Source: Shewanella woodyi ATCC 51908 (lineage in GTDB: Bacteria > Pseudomonadota > Gammaproteobacteria > Enterobacterales > Shewanellaceae). Taken from it: a stretch of 64,000 nt of DNA. Every line of letters starts with the position of its first letter. Within the stretch, counting starts at the first letter, position 1. Where the stretch lies: contig NC_010506.1 of the NCBI RefSeq assembly GCF_000019525.1, forward strand, positions 4,464,001-4,528,000. Direction: 5' to 3'. The notes beneath the pieces were generated by a model. That model ran no database searches. It was not told the origin of the DNA and saw only the letters and a program-made list of their open reading frames with translations. Below, piece by piece: positions 30,684 through 41,390 of this stretch. The position numbers were made by a program, and so were the translations under genes.

Positions 30684-31097
30684 TCACATAAAACTTTTTC
30701 TTAGTGCATCATCTCTGACAGCTTTAGTCACATCTAGGGCTATCTGCTTACGTAATCTAACTAACCAGTCATCCACGGTATCATCATCAACTTTACAGCT
30801 TCTCTTAGTACAATTAGGTCGCTGCGCCGAGATAAGCTCAATGGCAAGCGTTTCATCTTGCACTAAAAGCTTTGCTTGAACCTGATAATCTTTATAATTC
30901 AGATCGGCAAAGTAGCTGCCTGAGTCATTTTTAGATAGCTGCCAATGGTTACGCTTCATCACCTTTTCAAGCAGAGGACCAATATCTTTCACATACCCTT
31001 TAAATGGCACAGGATCTTGGTAACTATGTATCGCCTGGGCATCAAACACAGCCATTGAGCTTAAACCTATTATTAAACTTGCGATTACTTTTTTCAT
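30684..31097 (-). CDS. Exported hypothetical protein (137 aa)
   Basis: N-terminal signal peptide MKKVIASLIIGLSSMAVFDAQA, then a small domain with LLEKVMKRNHWQLSKNDSG and DWLVRLRKQIALDV and one Cys pair (NCTKRSC). ATG 31097 has GAGG upstream and starts with the signal's lysines; an upstream start adds four residues. It follows its neighbour by 11 bp and shares its pattern of W-x-G-x-Y/F strands and a final helix LR..IA, suggesting divergent paralogues. Periplasmic, function unknown. Confidence 0.7.
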   Translation of the reverse strand: MKKVIASLIIGLSSMAVFDAQAIHSYQDPVPFKGYVKDIGPLLEKVMKRNHWQLSKNDSGSYFADLNYKDYQVQAKLLVQDETLAIELISAQRPNCTKRSCKVDDDTVDDWLVRLRKQIALDVTKAVRDDALRKSFM

Positions 31098-31108
31098 CTC
31101 ATCCCTCA

Positions 31109-31570
31109 CTACAGACGCATTAACTGTCTGGCGATACTCTTTCTAAGGTTTTTTATATAGTTATAGTAACCTCGACCATTTTTATAGCAGATATCATCAA
31201 TCAAGTTTTTACACTCATAATCACCAAGAGCATCGTGGTACTTAAGCTGCACTAATGATTGGTTGTACTCAATCCTCATGACATTTGTATCGCCGCGATA
31301 GGTAAACCTTGCCAGAATATAACCTTCACCCTCTCCGTCATAGAGCCAAGCAATGCCTTTGGTTGTCAGCATCCCCTCAAGTATCGCGTAACGGATTTTA
31401 TTCAGATCATCTGTCTTAGTGACTATCTCTTTATGAACGGCGTTTATATAGCGATCTGAGGACTTAGGTTTGACTTTTTTGATCTCGAGCGGCGCAGGTT
31501 CAGCCAGAAGCGATGAGGGGATTAATCCCCACACAAAAATAGCGAATATGATCATTTTAAAGCGATTCAC
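31109..31570 (-). CDS. Exported hypothetical protein (153 aa)
   Basis: Signal peptide FKMIIFAIFVWGLIPSSLLAEP, then a domain with AILEGMLTTKGIAWLYDG, ILARFTYRGD, a Cys pair (YECKN..DICYKN) and the C-terminal helix YIKNLRKSIARQL. Same overall plan as the next gene (31097), which is 11 bp downstream. No family recognised. Confidence 0.7.
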   Translation of the reverse strand: MNRFKMIIFAIFVWGLIPSSLLAEPAPLEIKKVKPKSSDRYINAVHKEIVTKTDDLNKIRYAILEGMLTTKGIAWLYDGEGEGYILARFTYRGDTNVMRIEYNQSLVQLKYHDALGDYECKNLIDDICYKNGRGYYNYIKNLRKSIARQLMRL

Positions 31571-31685
31571 AAAAACAACTCCCTTGGTAAAGTGAAGTAT
31601 TAGAGTAAACCATATCGATACTCATGAGGAGGGCTGATTGACTTACAGATAACAAAAAGGAGGTAGTTTACTGAATTTTAGGCAC

Positions 31686-31715
31686 AAAAAAGCCCGTCAT
31701 AAGACGGGCTTTTTT
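31686..31715 (-). terminator. Terminator of the tRNA array
   Basis: AAAAAAGCCCGTC/GACGGGCTTTTTT 13-bp stem, 5 bp after the last tRNA-Gln gene. Confidence 0.9.
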
Positions 31716-31720
31716 GTATA

Positions 31721-31795
31721 TGGCTGGGGTACCAGGATTTGAACCTGGGAATGCCGAGATCAAAACCCGGTGCCTTACCGCTTGGCGATACCCCA
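31721..31795 (-). tRNA. tRNA-Gln (TTG), copy 1
   Basis: 75 nt including encoded CCA; acceptor TGGGGTA with TACCCCA; anticodon TTG in GGTTTTGATC; TTCAAAT loop. Last gene of the array. Confidence 0.96.
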
Positions 31796-31843
31796 ATCTA
31801 GCTTTTACAAACAACCTGCTAAAGCAAGTTATCTTTTAATAAA

Positions 31844-31928
<85 letters not shown>

Positions 31929-32012
31929 ACTACATCAGTTTTACATCTTGATTAAGATGCGTCAGTTTTACATCTTGATAGATGAAAAAACCTGTCATAG
32001 ACAGGTCTAAAT

Positions 32013-32087
32013 TGGCTGGGGTACCAGGATTTGAACCTGGGAATGCCGAGATCAAAACCCGGTGCCTTACCGCTTGGCGATACCCCA
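32013..32087 (-). tRNA. tRNA-Gln (TTG), copy 2
   Basis: Identical to the 31.7-kb tRNA-Gln gene; 75 nt with CCA. Confidence 0.96.
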
Positions 32088-32109
32088 ATAAAGCTATTTA
32101 AAAATTCGA

Positions 32110-32194
<85 letters not shown>

Positions 32195-32293
32195 ATCGAA
32201 CTTTGCTGCAAGTTTCCCTGCTTCATCTTCAATAGCATGAGAAAAAACCTCATTAACTACCGATGACAAGGTCAATAAATTAACCTTTTAAAA

Positions 32294-32368
32294 TGGCTGG
32301 GGTACCAGGATTTGAACCTGGGAATGCCGAGATCAAAACCCGGTGCCTTACCGCTTGGCGATACCCCA
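32294..32368 (-). tRNA. tRNA-Gln (TTG), copy 3
   Basis: Identical to the other tRNA-Gln genes of the array. Confidence 0.96.
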
Positions 32369-32416
32369 ATCAATCTTTTTAAAACCACAACAAGCCTTAG
32401 CTCATCATGTAAATAA

Positions 32417-32501
<85 letters not shown>

Positions 32502-32517
32502 ACTGCAACAGACAAAA

Positions 32518-32553
32518 CCAGCGTGTTTGACATCAACACCACCACTTCCATAC
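32518..32553 (-). pseudogene. Degenerate 5'-half tRNA-Leu relic
   Basis: On the minus strand this resembles the first ~37 nt of tRNA-Leu, with GTGGTGGTGTTGATG replacing the normal acceptor/D-arm text. There is no 3' half. Confidence 0.6.
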
Positions 32554-32626
32554 TGTAACCAGTTTTACATCTTGATCAAGATGACAGTATTCACTGCAAC
32601 TCTTCATTTTTCATCTGAAGAAAAGA

Positions 32627-32703
32627 TGGTAGCAATAGCGGGACTTGAACCTGCGACCCCAGCATTATGAATGCTGTGCTCTAACCAGCTGAGCTATATT
32701 GCC
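32627..32703 (-). tRNA. tRNA-Met (CAT), elongator, copy 1
   Basis: 77 nt with CCA; acceptor GGCAATA pairing TATTGCT; anticodon CAT in TTCATAATG. Sequence is elongator-like (TAGCTCAGCTGGTTAGAGCA), not initiator. Confidence 0.94.
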
Positions 32704-32723
32704 ACATAAACCACTTTTAAAAA

Positions 32724-32798
32724 TGGCTGGGGTACCAGGATTTGAACCTGGGAATGCCGAGATCAAAACCCGGTGCCTTACCGCTTGGCGATACCCCA
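32724..32798 (-). tRNA. tRNA-Gln (TTG), copy 4
   Basis: Identical to the other tRNA-Gln genes of the array. Confidence 0.96.
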
Positions 32799-32846
32799 AT
32801 CTAACTTTTTCAAACAATCTGCCAGAGGCAAATCATCTTTAATAAA

Positions 32847-32920
<74 letters not shown>

Positions 32921-32931
<11 letters not shown>

Positions 32932-33080
32932 ACTGCATCTAGTTTTACATCTCGATTAAGATGGCAGCATATAGAATCTGGCGTGTCTAACATCAACACC
33001 ACCACTCCCGCACTGCATCTAGTTTTACATCTCGATTAAGATGGCAGCATATAGAATCTGGCGCGTCTAACATCAACACC
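32921..33080. repeat. 80-bp tandem repeat with 5'-half tRNA-Leu relics
   Basis: Units 32921-33000 and 33001-33080 are nearly identical. Each contains tRNA-Leu 5'-half text (AATCTGGCG[T/C]GTCTAACATC then ACCACTC) plus spacer CTAGTTTTACATCTCGATTA. Relics lie at 32974-33011 and 33054-33090 (the latter decayed at its end). Confidence 0.8.
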
Positions 33081-33125
33081 ACCACTCTCAGACTACAGCT
33101 CTCTAGTTTAACATCTTGAGAAAGA

Positions 33126-33202
33126 TGGTAGCAATAGCGGGACTTGAACCTGCGACCCCAGCATTATGAATGCTGTGCTCTAACCAGCTGAGCTATATTG
33201 CC
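33126..33202 (-). tRNA. tRNA-Met (CAT), elongator, copy 2
   Basis: Identical to copy 1; first gene of the ten-tRNA transcript. Confidence 0.94.
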
Positions 33203-33243
33203 ATCGTTTTGTTTCTTGTCCCTCTTGCTGAGGAACGGGGCGT

Positions 33244-33272
33244 ATTATGCTTATTCAGCTCATCTAGGTCAA
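33244..33272 (-). promoter_or_regulatory. Promoter of the tRNA array
   Basis: On the minus strand: -35 TTGACC (33267-33272), 17-bp spacer, -10 CATAAT (33244-33249), followed by the GC-rich discriminator ACGCCCC, typical of stringently controlled stable-RNA promoters. Confidence 0.8.
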
Positions 33273-33409
33273 CAGCTTTTTTCGCTATTTTTTACTATTG
33301 CAATCGTTCGGCTATAACTTCGTCAAAGTGATGACTAGATGCGCAATTTAAGCCAGTTCCAATCAATTTTTGCCACCAAAAACTCACATCAAGTTAAAAC
33401 AAAAAACAA

Positions 33410-33439
33410 AAATGGCTCAATTCTTCAATTGAGCCATTT
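33410..33439 (-). terminator. ychF terminator
   Basis: AAATGGCTCAATT/AATTGAGCCATTT 13-bp stem with 4-nt loop, then a T-rich run on the minus strand; about 40 bp after ychF. Confidence 0.85.
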
Positions 33440-33479
33440 GCTTTAGCAATATTAAAAGCTAATAAGAGGCTTAAAATTC

Positions 33480-34571
33480 CTATACGTTAAATAGGAAATG
33501 CATAACATCGCCATCTTTAACGATGTAAGTTTTACCTTCAACTCTTAACTTACCCGCTTCCTTAGCGCCAGCTTCACCTTTATAAGTAATGAAGTCATCG
33601 TAAGCCATCACTTGAGCACGAATGAAGCCACGCTCAAAATCGGTATGGATAACACCAGCAGCTTTTGGTGCACTCGCGCCAACAGGAACAGTCCAAGCAC
33701 GCACCTCTTTAACACCAGCGGTAAAGTAAGTTTGCAGCGTCAATAGGTCGTAACCGGCACGAATAACACGATCTAAGCCTGGCTCTTCCAAACCAAGATC
33801 AGCCATAAACTCTTCGCGGTCCTCTGCATCCATCTCTGCAAGCTCAGACTCGATCGCAGCACAAACAGCAACAACAACAGCATTCTCTTTAGCAGCAATT
33901 TCACGAACGGTATCTAAATGTGGATTGTTTTCAAACCCATCTTCGGCAACGTTAGCAATATACATAGTAGGCTTAAGCGTCAGGAAGTTCAGATACGCAA
34001 CGGCAGCTAACTCCTCTTTACTTAGCTCCATAGAGCGCAGCATGTCACCTTCATCAAGCACTGGGCGCATCTTTTCAAGTACAGAAACTTCAAACTTGGC
34101 ATCGGCGTCGCCACCTTTAGCACGTTTGGCCTGACGAGTGATAGCACGCTCACAAGAGTCAAGATCCGCTAATGCAAGTTCAGTGTTAATCACTTCAATA
34201 TCTGAAGCTGGTGAAACTTTATTAGCAACGTGAACGATATTGTCATCTTCGAAACAACGTACAACGTGACCGATGGCATCCGTCTCACGAATGTTAGCGA
34301 GGAACTTGTTTCCTAGACCTTCACCTTTAGAAGCGCCAGCAACTAGACCTGCAATATCGACAAACTCCATAGTTGTTGGTAGCACACGTTCAGGGTTAAC
34401 TATCTGAGCTAATGCATCCAAACGAGCATCAGGTACAGGCACAACACCAGTATTTGGTTCAATAGTACAAAACGGGAAGTTAGACGCTTCGATGCCCGCT
34501 TTAGTTAACGCATTGAATAATGTTGATTTACCTACGTTTGGCAAGCCTACAATGCCACATTTAAAACCCAT
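33480..34571 (-). CDS. ychF: Redox-regulated ATPase YchF
   Basis: This 363-residue OBG-family P-loop protein has GLPNVGKST (Walker A), [30 protein letters not shown] and a C-terminal TGS domain ([19 protein letters not shown]). YchF hydrolyses ATP and binds ribosomes. ATG 34571 with AAAGGT gives the family start [12 protein letters not shown]; the upstream frame adds seven residues. It follows pth by 126 bp. Confidence 0.95.
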   Translation of the reverse strand: MGFKCGIVGLPNVGKSTLFNALTKAGIEASNFPFCTIEPNTGVVPVPDARLDALAQIVNPERVLPTTMEFVDIAGLVAGASKGEGLGNKFLANIRETDAIGHVVRCFEDDNIVHVANKVSPASDIEVINTELALADLDSCERAITRQAKRAKGGDADAKFEVSVLEKMRPVLDEGDMLRSMELSKEELAAVAYLNFLTLKPTMYIANVAEDGFENNPHLDTVREIAAKENAVVVAVCAAIESELAEMDAEDREEFMADLGLEEPGLDRVIRAGYDLLTLQTYFTAGVKEVRAWTVPVGASAPKAAGVIHTDFERGFIRAQVMAYDDFITYKGEAGAKEAGKLRVEGKTYIVKDGDVMHFLFNV

Positions 34572-34697
34572 ATCGTTTACCTTTAATATCAATTACAAAC
34601 TAACAGGGTCACTGCCAATTTGGGTATATACAAAGCCGCCATCGGCGACTTAATCAAATTCTTGCCGCCTTAATCTAATGATCAAGACGAGACTATT

Positions 34698-35282
34698 TTA
34701 AGCCTTATAAGCGTGCAACCGGTTCATGGCCTTGGCCATATCTTGGTTAAAGAGCACCTCAGTTGACCTAACTGCTTCATCAATCACATCTTCAATCGCA
34801 GCCTGCTCTGTCCCCGGTGCTTTACCTAAGACATAATTGCTCACTTGGCTTTTATCACCAGGGTGACCAATACCGATACGAAGGCGATAAAAGCCTTTAT
34901 TGTTAGCGAGACTTGCGATGATATCTTTCAAACCATTATGGCCACCATGGCCACCACCAAGTTTAAACTTGGCAACACCTGGCTCCATATCCAGCTCATC
35001 ATGAGCCACTAATATTTCATCAGCTTCAATACGAAAGAAGTTAGCCATAGCCCCTACTGACTTACCGCTAAGATTCATAAACGTACTTGGGATCAGCAAG
35101 CGCACATCTTTTCCATGTAGCGTCACTCTTGCCGTCAGACCAAAATATTTACTATCTGCCACTAAAGTTGCGCCGCATACTCTCGCTAACTCTTGTACGT
35201 ACCAGGCCCCAGCATTATGTCTAGTCTGGGCGTATTTTTCACCCGGATTTGCGAGCCCAACTATTAGTTTTATATTACTCAT
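34698..35282 (-). CDS. pth: Peptidyl-tRNA hydrolase
   Basis: The 194-residue enzyme releases tRNA from stalled peptidyl-t[24 protein letters not shown] contains the catalytic His, [18 protein letters not shown] (catalytic Asp) and [12 protein letters not shown] are present. Pairing with ychF is conserved across gammaproteobacteria. Confidence 0.96.
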   Translation of the reverse strand: MSNIKLIVGLANPGEKYAQTRHNAGAWYVQELARVCGATLVADSKYFGLTARVTLHGKDVRLLIPSTFMNLSGKSVGAMANFFRIEADEILVAHDELDMEPGVAKFKLGGGHGGHNGLKDIIASLANNKGFYRLRIGIGHPGDKSQVSNYVLGKAPGTEQAAIEDVIDEAVRSTEVLFNQDMAKAMNRLHAYKA

Positions 35283-35553
35283 TCAGCCTATTCTTTGGTT
35301 CGATGTGACTTAGCACTGCCAGCCTTTTTTCATTAGCGGTTCCGCCAAATAAAAGCACGATGCAGATAAAAACGCGGCATTTTAACACTCAATGACCCAG
35401 TCAACAAACTATTAGCAGTCACCGCATTATCAGCAGAGGAATTAAAAGTAAAAATGGGGAATGAATATGGGCTATAGAAAGGTTAAATCTAGCACGCGGC
35501 TTTTGCCACAGCAGACAAAAGCCAAATACTAATAAATATAAAAGCTAGCAGCG

Positions 35554-36750
35554 TTATTTAAGTCCCATCGCATACATAAGCACATGCTTTTTTATCGGGG
35601 AGTCGATGTTAGCAATCTTCAATGCGGCATTTCGCATCACTTTTAATGGCAGCAACTCATTACTAAAGCCTGCATAGAAAAGGTCCATTGCCGTCATCAT
35701 CAACTGGTTATCCTGATAACGTAACTTCTCATAAGCCTTTAATGTCCCCTCTTCCCACCAAGCTTCGCCTTTACTCAAACTTGAGGATACCGATGAGATA
35801 ATCGCCTCTACATCTTTAAAGCCAATATTGACTCCCTGACCAGCAAGCGGGTTAATGGTATGAGCCGCATCTCCCAAAATCACCACATTGTCTGAATAGT
35901 AAGTTTGCGCATGACGTCTGGTGAGTTTAAAACTTCCCTTCTGCAGGACCTCAAAATCTCTATCTAACCTTGCAGGAAAATGCCGCTTAATCTGTTCGCC
36001 TAACGCCTTTTCACTCATCAAAGACAGTTGCGCGATCCGATTTGCATCATCATACCAAACTAAAGAGGCGTGATTACCGGGCAGAGGAAGTAAAGATCTT
36101 GGACCATTGGGGGTAAACTGTTGCCAAGTAACATCTTGCTGTCCTTGCGCTGTTTTAATATTGATCAACATCGCCGATTGCGCATAATCCCAACCAGTCA
36201 ATCCAATACCAGCCCACTGTCTTACTTGCGAATTAGCCCCGTCTGCGCCCACAAGCAACTTAGCCTCTATGCAAGTCGCATTATTAAGGTGCACCACAAC
36301 GGCATCATCATGACGGCTAAAACGCTCAACCCTAACTGGCGACAAAAGCTCAATATTGTCATACTGCTTAAACTGCTCCCAAAGGGAAAGTTGAATAAGT
36401 CGGTTCTCTACAATATGACCAAGATGTGTCACACCAACCTGATCTGCGTGAAACTGGGTGATAAATCCCTCCAGCTCCCAAGTCTCAAGCCCTAAATAAG
36501 CAGCCCTTCGCATTTGACTTAACCCAGCAAGGGCTCCTAAGCGCTCTAATAAATTCTCAGATGCTACGCTCACTGCGGAAACACGAATATCTATCTCTTG
36601 CTTATCGTTATAGGGTTCTGGCTCAAAAGCCTCAATAACTGCGATATTAAGTCCCAGCTGCGCTAAACCAATAGCCGTTGCAGCTCCCACCATACCGCCG
36701 CCTAGAATAACAACATCTTTGCTAACTGGCTTAACTTGTGACTCACTCAC
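35554..36750 (-). CDS. ubiF: FAD-dependent ubiquinone-biosynthesis hydroxylase, UbiF-like
   Basis: The 398-residue flavoprotein monooxygenase has the dinucleotide loop VVILGGGMVGAATAIGLA, the middle LLVGADGANSQVR and the GDAAHTINPLAGQGVNIGFKD motif of the UbiH/UbiF/UbiI/VisC family. Its place near miaB and a Met-Leu-Gln tRNA array is the same as for E. coli ubiF, which hydroxylates demethoxyubiquinol. Paralogues are close, so UbiF rather than UbiI/VisC rests on context. Confidence 0.8.
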   Translation of the reverse strand: MSESQVKPVSKDVVILGGGMVGAATAIGLAQLGLNIAVIEAFEPEPYNDKQEIDIRVSAVSVASENLLERLGALAGLSQMRRAAYLGLETWELEGFITQFHADQVGVTHLGHIVENRLIQLSLWEQFKQYDNIELLSPVRVERFSRHDDAVVVHLNNATCIEAKLLVGADGANSQVRQWAGIGLTGWDYAQSAMLINIKTAQGQQDVTWQQFTPNGPRSLLPLPGNHASLVWYDDANRIAQLSLMSEKALGEQIKRHFPARLDRDFEVLQKGSFKLTRRHAQTYYSDNVVILGDAAHTINPLAGQGVNIGFKDVEAIISSVSSSLSKGEAWWEEGTLKAYEKLRYQDNQLMMTAMDLFYAGFSNELLPLKVMRNAALKIANIDSPIKKHVLMYAMGLK

Positions 36751-36948
36751 GATTGAATTCCCATTCTATTATCTCTTTTGATCCAGTTAACAGTACTCAA
36801 CTATGACTGGAACATTTAAAAAAGTATGTAAATGTTACTAGTACCATAAATATTCACACCCTCTTACAAACAGCCCCATCTGCACACATGAGCATGTCTT
36901 ACACTCAATTCATCGAACAAATCTGACCTGATTATAAGTGAGCCAATT

Positions 36949-37251
36949 ATGAAAATCATGACACCATTAGCCCTACTTGCAGCAAGCCTACTTCCACTGA
37001 CTGCAAGCGCTGATTTAGTTAAACAACAAAACAAAGCCAAGCCAATGGAAACAATCACTGTAACCTATAGAGAACCAACAGATTATGCCCTATATCAATA
37101 TACGACGGATATGTTAGTCAATTTTAGATTACAGATCCAAGCCGATATCTATCAGCAAGCCCGCACAAGTATCATGAAAATGGCCAATACAACCCCCTAT
37201 ATGTCAGCAATGCATCAAGCTCCTGAGCAGGAACAAAACAGCACTGAGTAG
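36949..37251 (+). CDS. Small exported hypothetical protein (100 aa)
   Basis: Signal peptide MKIMTPLALLAASLLPLTASA followed by about 79 polar residues (METITVTYREPTDYALYQYTTDML). AGTGAG lies 7 nt before the ATG. It is 99 bp before miaB and in the same direction. I recognise no family. Confidence 0.6.
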   Translation: MKIMTPLALLAASLLPLTASADLVKQQNKAKPMETITVTYREPTDYALYQYTTDMLVNFRLQIQADIYQQARTSIMKMANTTPYMSAMHQAPEQEQNSTE

Positions 37252-37350
37252 ATAATTTTCAATTAAACAGTCCAAAAGCTGGTCAGTGCCCTGCTCAAGG
37301 GGTAAAATGTTGCGCTATTTTTCCCGTGGTACCAAGAGTGACATAAACTG

Positions 37351-38775
37351 ATGAGCAAGAAACTCCATATTAAAACCTGGGGCTGTCAGATGAATGAGTA
37401 TGACTCATCTAAGATGGCTGATCTAATGGATGAGTATAAAGGGTACACCTTAACAGAAGAGGCTGAAGAGGCTGATGTACTTCTGCTAAATACCTGTTCT
37501 ATCCGTGAAAAAGCTCAGGAAAAGGTGTTCCATCAACTTGGGCGCTGGAAAAAACTAAAAGATAAAAACCCCAACCTTATTATTGGTGTTGGTGGCTGTG
37601 TCGCGTCACAAGAGGGCAAAGTGATTAAAGATCGCGCCCAGTGTGTCGATCTGATTTTCGGCCCTCAAACACTTCACCGCCTGCCAGAGATGATCGATCA
37701 GATCGAAGCAGGAGGTAAAGCCGTCATCGATGTGAGCTTCCCTGAAATCGAAAAGTTTGACCGTCTACCAGAACCTCGCGCTGATGGACCAAGTGCTTTT
37801 GTCTCAATTATGGAAGGTTGCAGCAAGTATTGCTCTTTCTGCGTTGTGCCTTATACACGCGGTGAAGAGGTCAGTCGCCCCCTTGATGACGTTATTCTAG
37901 AGATAGCCCAGTTAGCTGAACAGGGTGTGCGTGAAGTAAACCTTTTAGGTCAAAACGTTAACGCATATCGCGGCGCAACTCATGATGATGAGATCTGTAC
38001 CTTTGCTGAGTTGCTTCGCTATGTTGCGGCAATTGATGGCATTGATAGACTGCGTTTTACCACCAGCCACCCAATTGAGTTTACTCAAGATATTATTGAT
38101 GTTTACGAAGACACCCCTGAACTGGTTAGCTTCCTTCACCTGCCGGTTCAATCGGGTTCAGATAGAATTTTGACCCAGATGAAACGTGGTCATATGGCTA
38201 TCGAGTACAAGTCTATTATTCGTCGTCTACGCAAGGCTCGCCCAGATATTCAGGTCAGTTCAGATTTCATCATCGGCTTCCCTGGTGAATCTAAGCAAGA
38301 TTTCGAAGACACCATGAAGTTGATTGAAGATGTTCAATTTGATCATAGCTTTAGCTTTATCTACAGTGCACGCCCTGGTACCCCAGCATCGGATCTGCCC
38401 GATGATGTAACTCTTGATGAGAAGAAAGAGCGTTTAGCTATCTTACAAGACAGAATAACTCAACAAGCGATGCGCTATAGTCGTCAGATGCTTGGCACAG
38501 TTCAGCGTATTCTAGTCGAAGGTCCTTCGGTTAAAAATCCGATGGAGTTAAGAGGCCGTACAGAGACAAGTCGTGTAGTTAACTTCGAGGCCGATCCTAA
38601 GCATATTGGCAGTTTCGTCGATGTAGAGATTGTAGATGTCTATACAAACTCACTAAGAGGTAACTTTATTCGCGGCGAAGATGAGATGGATCTTAGACGT
38701 TCACTACGTCCGTCAGATATTCTTGCTAAACATAAGAAAGATGACGAACTAGGTGTAACTCAGTATATCCCTTAA
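37351..38775 (+). CDS. miaB: tRNA-2-methylthio-N6-dimethylallyladenosine synthase
   Basis: This 474-residue radical-SAM enzyme adds the 2-methylthio group to i6A37 in tRNA. The N-terminal domain supplies the second cluster ([28 protein letters not shown]), the radical-SAM motif is CSKYCSFC, and a TRAM domain ends the protein. Single gene with its own terminator. Confidence 0.96.
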   Translation: MSKKLHIKTWGCQMNEYDSSKMADLMDEYKGYTLTEEAEEADVLLLNTCSIREKAQEKVFHQLGRWKKLKDKNPNLIIGVGGCVASQEGKVIKDRAQCVDLIFGPQTLHRLPEMIDQIEAGGKAVIDVSFPEIEKFDRLPEPRADGPSAFVSIMEGCSKYCSFCVVPYTRGEEVSRPLDDVILEIAQLAEQGVREVNLLGQNVNAYRGATHDDEICTFAELLRYVAAIDGIDRLRFTTSHPIEFTQDIIDVYEDTPELVSFLHLPVQSGSDRILTQMKRGHMAIEYKSIIRRLRKARPDIQVSSDFIIGFPGESKQDFEDTMKLIEDVQFDHSFSFIYSARPGTPASDLPDDVTLDEKKERLAILQDRITQQAMRYSRQMLGTVQRILVEGPSVKNPMELRGRTETSRVVNFEADPKHIGSFVDVEIVDVYTNSLRGNFIRGEDEMDLRRSLRPSDILAKHKKDDELGVTQYIP

Positions 38776-38790
38776 AATCACACCGTAACA

Positions 38791-38821
38791 AAAAAGGCGG
38801 CATAGTTTATGCTGCCTTTTT
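38791..38821 (+). terminator. miaB terminator
   Basis: AAAAAGGCGGCATA/TATGCTGCCTTTTT stem 15 bp after miaB (one G-T pair). Confidence 0.8.
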
Positions 38822-38911
38822 CGTCTCTATTGTGCCGGTAAATACCATTAGCAATTGTCCTGTTTCGCTCGTAAACTGTGAGTATATGTCTATGCTCATC
38901 TGGAGTCATTT

Positions 38912-39955
38912 TTGTCTAACAAGTTAACCACGCTTAACCTATACCTTGAGCCAGCCGATACTCGCCGTTTATTGTCTCTATGCGGTCCATTTGATGACAA
39001 TATTAAGCAGTTAGAGCGTCGAATTGGTGTTGAGATCAGCTACCGTGATAACCATTTTCAAATTGTAGGCCAAGCGAAGAACTGCTTAAGCGTCAATAAC
39101 CTGCTTAAGTCTCTCTATGTTGAAACACAATCTGTTAAGGGCAGCACGCCTGATTTAGAGCCTGATACTGTCCACCTTGCCATTCAAGAAGCTGTGGCTC
39201 TGGAAGCTGAACTGCCAAGGGATGACAAAGAGCTCTATATAAAGACCAAACGTGGCGTGATTAAACCCCGCAATCCTAATCAAAGCGATTACGTTGCCAA
39301 TATCGCGACCCATGACATCACATTTGGTATTGGTCCTGCCGGTACAGGTAAAACCTACCTTGCCGTTGCTGCCGCTGTTGATGCCTTAGAACGTCAAGAA
39401 GTTCGCCGCATATTACTGACTCGTCCAGCCGTTGAAGCGGGTGAGAAACTTGGCTTTTTGCCCGGTGACTTAAGTCAGAAGGTCGATCCATACCTTCGAC
39501 CTCTTTACGATGCACTGTTTGAGATGATGGGCTTTGAAAAAGTAGAGCGTTTGATTGAACGTAATGTGATTGAGGTCGCTCCACTGGCTTATATGCGTGG
39601 ACGCACCCTTAATGATGCCTTTATCATCCTCGATGAGAGCCAAAACACTACCGTTGAGCAGATGAAGATGTTTCTGACCCGTATCGGCTTTAACTCACGC
39701 GCCGTTATCACAGGGGATATTACTCAAATAGATCTGCCAAAACACCAAAAGTCTGGCTTACGCCATGCCATTGAAGTGCTCAGTGAAGTCGAAGAGATAA
39801 GCTTTAACTTTTTCCAAGCAAAAGACGTAGTTCGCCACCCCGTTGTGGCCAGAATCGTAGAAGCTTACGAAGAACACGACCAAAAAGCTCAAATTGCCAA
39901 AGCTAAACGTGAGAACCATTATAAGCTTCAGGAAGCCACAGAAAATGAGCACTAG
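38912..39955 (+). CDS. ybeZ: PhoH-family ATPase YbeZ
   Basis: The 347-residue P-loop protein has Walker [12 protein letters not shown], Walker [12 protein letters not shown] and the N-terminal PhoH extension [26 protein letters not shown]. It works with YbeY in rRNA maturation. The start is a TTG at 38912 with GGAG 7 nt before it. First gene of ybeZ-ybeY-corC-lnt; overlaps ybeY by 11 nt. Confidence 0.93.
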   Translation: MSNKLTTLNLYLEPADTRRLLSLCGPFDDNIKQLERRIGVEISYRDNHFQIVGQAKNCLSVNNLLKSLYVETQSVKGSTPDLEPDTVHLAIQEAVALEAELPRDDKELYIKTKRGVIKPRNPNQSDYVANIATHDITFGIGPAGTGKTYLAVAAAVDALERQEVRRILLTRPAVEAGEKLGFLPGDLSQKVDPYLRPLYDALFEMMGFEKVERLIERNVIEVAPLAYMRGRTLNDAFIILDESQNTTVEQMKMFLTRIGFNSRAVITGDITQIDLPKHQKSGLRHAIEVLSEVEEISFNFFQAKDVVRHPVVARIVEAYEEHDQKAQIAKAKRENHYKLQEATENEH

Positions 39956-40421
39956 CCACACCAAGCTTGAATTGGCACTCGATCTTCAGATAGCGACGGA
40001 TAATAAACAGCTACCAACGCAACAAGATTTTGAACTTTGGGTGCGCACCGCACTCAGAAACACCATGACAGAGGCTGAATTGACGGTACGAGTTGTCGAT
40101 GCAGAGGAAAGTCAGGCGCTTAATTCTACCTATAGAGGAAAAGATAAGCCCACAAATGTACTGTCATTCCCTTTTGAAGCACCCGCTGAAATTGAGCTCC
40201 CTTTGCTAGGTGATTTAATCATCTGTGCATCGGTGGTTGAACACGAAGCAATACAGCAAAACAAGCCCTTGCAAGCACATTGGGCTCACATGGTTGTACA
40301 TGGTTGTCTTCATCTGCTAGGGTATGATCATATTAACGATATCGAAGCTGAAGAGATGGAGTCAATTGAGACTCAACTCATTGAAAGCTTAGGTTTTAAC
40401 AATCCATACAAGGAACAATAA
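39945..40421 (+). CDS. ybeY: Endoribonuclease YbeY
   Basis: This 158-residue zinc protein matures 16S rRNA 3' ends. The three-His motif is [11 protein letters not shown], and [15 protein letters not shown] is typical. ATG 39945 has AGGAAG before it, inside ybeZ; an upstream start adds 17 poorly fitting residues. Confidence 0.94.
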   Translation: MSTSHTKLELALDLQIATDNKQLPTQQDFELWVRTALRNTMTEAELTVRVVDAEESQALNSTYRGKDKPTNVLSFPFEAPAEIELPLLGDLIICASVVEHEAIQQNKPLQAHWAHMVVHGCLHLLGYDHINDIEAEEMESIETQLIESLGFNNPYKEQ

Positions 40422-40472
40422 TTGATCTGTGTTTGGCAATAGTTGCTAAATAGTTTAGATCAGGTAAACACT

Positions 40473-41348
40473 ATGAGTGATGATATCCCACCGAGTACCA
40501 GCGCCCAAAAGAAGAGCTGGTTAGATAAAGTAAGCCAGTTGTTTCAGGGCGAGCCTCAAAGTCGCGATGATCTTGTTGAAGTAATACACGATGCCGAGCT
40601 TCGTGAAGTTATATCAGAAGATACGCGAGAGATGATTAAAGGTGTCTTAGAAGTATCCGATCTACGCGTAAGGGATATCATGATCCCAAGAGCGCAGATA
40701 GTCGCACTTCAAATAGATGATTCGGTAACAGAACTTCTCTCTACCGTCATAAGTTCTGCACATTCACGCTTTCCAGTGGTAAACGAAGATAAAGATCATA
40801 TTGAAGGTATTTTGCTTGCAAAAGACCTGCTCCAATATGGATTTAAAAACAGTGATGAGCCTTTCTCTTTAAGCCAAGTTATCCGTCCAGCTGTTGTTGT
40901 TCCCGAGAGTAAACGTGTTGATGTTCTTCTCAAAGAGTTCCGCTCCCAGCGATACCATATGGCGATCGTCGTCGATGAGTATGGTGGAGTTTCAGGCTTG
41001 GTCACTATTGAAGATATTCTCGAAGAGATCGTTGGTGAAATTGAAGATGAGTTCGATCACGACTCAGCCGAAGAGACTGAGATCCGTAAAGTCAGTAAAT
41101 TGGTCTATATGATCAAAGCACTGACTCCAATCGAAGACTTCAATGAAAGCTTTAATACCCAGTTCAGTGACGAAGAGTTCGACACCGTTGGAGGCTTAGT
41201 CTCTCACGCCTTTGGCCATCTGCCAGAGCGTAATGAAAAGGTCACCATCGATGGTATTGAATTTACCGTGATCAGTGCAGATACTCGCAGGTTACTACAA
41301 CTTAGGGTCAAACTCCCCGACCCTAGCATCGAAGAGAAAAGCGAATAA
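40473..41348 (+). CDS. corC: CorC/YbeX, CBS-domain protein
   Basis: This 291-residue cytosolic protein has two CBS domains (VRDIMIPRAQIVAL; VVPESKRVDVLLKEF) and a C-terminal CorC/HlyC transporter-associated domain. It is linked to cobalt/magnesium homeostasis and ribosome health. ATG 40473 (AGGT upstream) is used; a TTG 10 codons earlier lacks support. Confidence 0.92.
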   Translation: MSDDIPPSTSAQKKSWLDKVSQLFQGEPQSRDDLVEVIHDAELREVISEDTREMIKGVLEVSDLRVRDIMIPRAQIVALQIDDSVTELLSTVISSAHSRFPVVNEDKDHIEGILLAKDLLQYGFKNSDEPFSLSQVIRPAVVVPESKRVDVLLKEFRSQRYHMAIVVDEYGGVSGLVTIEDILEEIVGEIEDEFDHDSAEETEIRKVSKLVYMIKALTPIEDFNESFNTQFSDEEFDTVGGLVSHAFGHLPERNEKVTIDGIEFTVISADTRRLLQLRVKLPDPSIEEKSE

Positions 41349-41390
41349 CGCCTTTTTTAACTCGATAAACTTTTCTATGATGAGGCTGGA

